The position numbers and the translations under genes were made by a program. A model generated the notes under the pieces. The model made no database searches. It worked only from the letters and a program-made list of their open reading frames with translations, and was not told the origin of the DNA. This document shows positions 63,021-64,000 of a DNA stretch of 64,000 nucleotides, in pieces (the first letter of the stretch is position 1; each line of letters starts with the position of its first letter). This DNA comes from an uncultured Acidimicrobiales bacterium (lineage in GTDB: Bacteria; Actinomycetota; Acidimicrobiia; Acidimicrobiales; Aldehydirespiratoraceae), in NCBI GenBank assembly GCA_951812975.1, contig CATOTC010000003.1, positions 310,001 through 374,000 of the forward strand, in the 5' to 3' direction.

Positions 63021-63347
63021 GTGAAACCGATGCCGCACCGAAGCGACCGCGCCCACCCTCGCGACTACCTCGTTGAAGGCGAAACCTGGCCCACCGGCAA
63101 ACTCCGCGCCGACGCCGGCCCGTCCGCAACCGCCGCGCAAGAACTCGCCAACCGGCTCAACAACGCCCTCGCAAAACAGCCCAAATCATCACGATCAGCA
63201 CGGCACCTAGCAGCCGCCGCAGGGCTAAGCCCCGCAACCCTCTCCAAAATCCGCAACGGCAAATGCTGGTGCGACATCGACACCCTCGCACGCCTCGAAC
63301 ACACCCTCAACACCCGACTCTGGGGCAACAAACACCGCCGCACCTAG
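63021..63347 (+). CDS. Small XRE-type helix-turn-helix protein
   Basis: About 108 residues from a GTG. A polar N-terminus is followed by an XRE-like domain (RSARHLAAAAGLSPATLSKI, then RNGKCWCDIDTLARLEHTL). Such proteins regulate mobile elements or toxin-antitoxin loci; no partner is visible. The ATG at 63030 is an alternative start. The stop codon is one base from the proposed left end of the IS481-type element, so its original tail may have been altered by that insertion. Confidence 0.7.
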   Translation: MKPMPHRSDRAHPRDYLVEGETWPTGKLRADAGPSATAAQELANRLNNALAKQPKSSRSARHLAAAAGLSPATLSKIRNGKCWCDIDTLARLEHTLNTRLWGNKHRRT

Positions 63348-63408
63348 TTGTGACGACCGGGGACGTTGTCCTTGGCGGTTTGGGGTTGGTGGTCCACCAA
63401 TGAGGTGA

Positions 63409-63464
63409 GCCCTCCGAGTGAGGCTGTGGGTCTTCCATTACTCACATTCTCAATACCGGAGGGC
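63409..63464 (+). promoter_or_regulatory. Inverted repeat covering the transposase ribosome-binding site
   Basis: GCCCTCCG (63409-63416) can pair with CGGAGGGC (63457-63464), which contains the Shine-Dalgarno sequence GGAGGG a few bases before the transposase ATG. An inner GTGAG/CTCAC pair extends the fold. A transcript entering from outside would hide its ribosome site, a safeguard known from IS10 and IS50. Confidence 0.55.
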
Positions 63465-63467
63465 TCA

Positions 63468-64000
63468 ATGTCATACGCTAGAACCCAGCACCCGAACGCG
63501 GTGTTGACCCCCGAGGGTCGACGCCGATTGGTTGGCTGTGTGTTGGATCGAGGCTGGTCAGTCGAGGCAACGGCGGAGCGGTTCCAGGTCGACGCGAAGA
63601 CGGTCCGGAAGTGGCGGGACCGGTTCATGGCCGAGGGCGAGGCGGGGTTGTTCGATAGGTCGAGCCGGCCGCATCGTTGCCCGAACCGGACCGGTGCTGA
63701 CAAGCGGGCCGAGGTGCTGCGGCTTCGGCGCGAGCGTCGCTGGGGCGCTGACCACATCGGCCACGAGACCGGTCTGGCGGCCTCGACTGTTCAGTCGATC
63801 CTGCGCTCAGCGGGTCTGGGCCGGCTCGACCGCGGCGACCGAGCGACCAAAGAACCGGTGTGGCGCTACCAACGCGACCAGCCGGGCGAACTGATCCACG
63901 TCGACGTCAAGAAGATCGCTGCGATCCCCAACGGGGCGGCTGGCGAAGCCACGGCCGCGGCAACGACGCGACCAAAGGCCATAGCGGAGCCGGCTACCGC
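63468..64000 (+). pseudogene. IS481-type transposase, partial, with probable frameshift
   Basis: From the ATG at 63468 the product has an N-terminal helix-turn-helix (CVLDRGWSVEATAERFQVD, TVRKWRDRFMAEG) and the IS481-typical GLFDRSSRPHRCPNRT, reaching HVDVKKIAAIPNG, where the first catalytic Asp lies. Just after, at about 63932-63937 (ACGGGGCGG), one base seems missing: in the next frame the family-like GWRSHGRGNDATKGHSGAGY continues. The gene is thus probably broken, unless frameshifting is programmed or the base is a sequence error. It is cut by the window end. Confidence 0.7.

Larger units (their letters stand above)
63349..64000 (+). mobile_element. IS481-type insertion sequence, left part
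   Basis: The element is taken to begin at TGTGACGACCGGGGACGTTG (63349), directly after the XRE stop codon, and runs past the window edge. It holds a leader of about 119 bases with an inverted repeat that covers the ribosome site, and the first part of an IS481-like transposase. The left end is inferred from the TGT start and position; the matching right end is not in the window. Confidence 0.7.

Noticed and set aside
59544-64000. A second copy of the tmRNA 3' end as the far attachment site
   Set aside because: No repeat of GGTTCGATTCCCTCCAGC was found to the right within the window; if it exists it lies beyond.

Overview
The window is high-GC DNA from an actinobacterium, most probably of the class Acidimicrobiia or a close relative. 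The pointers are an F420-type luciferase-like oxidoreductase, a class II DAHP synthase, a CysM/Mec pair of the mycobacterial type, a ClpP with the GQAASAAA active-site context, the TIGR03960/TIGR03936 radical-SAM pair, a Tat-secreted lipoprotein with an acidic linker, and a full mreBCD-mrdA-rodA set in a Gram-positive-like context with Tad genes but no secretin. This is inference from gene content; no marker phylogeny was possible.

Layout. 1-1.1 kb: competence genes (comEC fragment, comEA). 1.2-9.5 kb: an alpha-galactoside uptake and catabolism cluster (ABC ATPase, two permeases, binding protein, GH4 alpha-galactosidase, LacI regulator, galactokinase) with a clear operator between the divergent melA and lacI genes. 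9.5-14 kb: a thioredoxin-like chaperone, PAC2 protein, LLM oxidoreductase and a GT-C-like membrane protein. 14-17.5 kb: tRNA-Ala, rsfS, an LCP/LytR_C protein, nadD and a short sigma-70 factor. 17.6-28 kb: aroG, a MoxR/VWA pair, proA, murJ, pspA, proB and obg. 28-33.4 kb: rpmA, rplU, rne/rng and the radical-SAM pair. 33.5-45 kb: the elongasome (rodA, mrdA, mreD, mreC, mreB), then ndk, folC, clpX, clpP, tig and tRNA-Gly. 45-52.5 kb: a Tad/Flp-type pilus cluster. 52.5-54.4 kb: cysM, mec, smpB. 54.6-57.7 kb: an accessory locus pairing a desaturase-Rieske fusion with an HD-type diiron oxygenase under a divergent LysR regulator. 57.8-59 kb: a cytochrome P450. 59.16-59.54 kb: ssrA (tmRNA). From its 3' end to the window edge the DNA is mobile: a DDE transposase coupled to a tyrosine-recombinase-like protein with no visible catalytic residues, a small XRE-type protein and the left end of an IS481-type element.

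Three things stand out. First, the desaturase-Rieske / HD-oxygenase / LysR locus looks like a two-oxygenase pathway in which the first hydroxylation is done by a membrane diiron enzyme. Second, gene 3' ends carry an unusual amount of short tandem or composite repeats, several of which contain the stop codon itself. Third, the tmRNA gene borders a module that joins a DDE transposase to a degenerate integrase fold.

Most housekeeping genes are packed with 4-base ATGA/GTGA overlaps, which fixed many start choices. Start sites given as GTG or TTG, and all functional statements on the accessory loci, are less certain than the family assignments.
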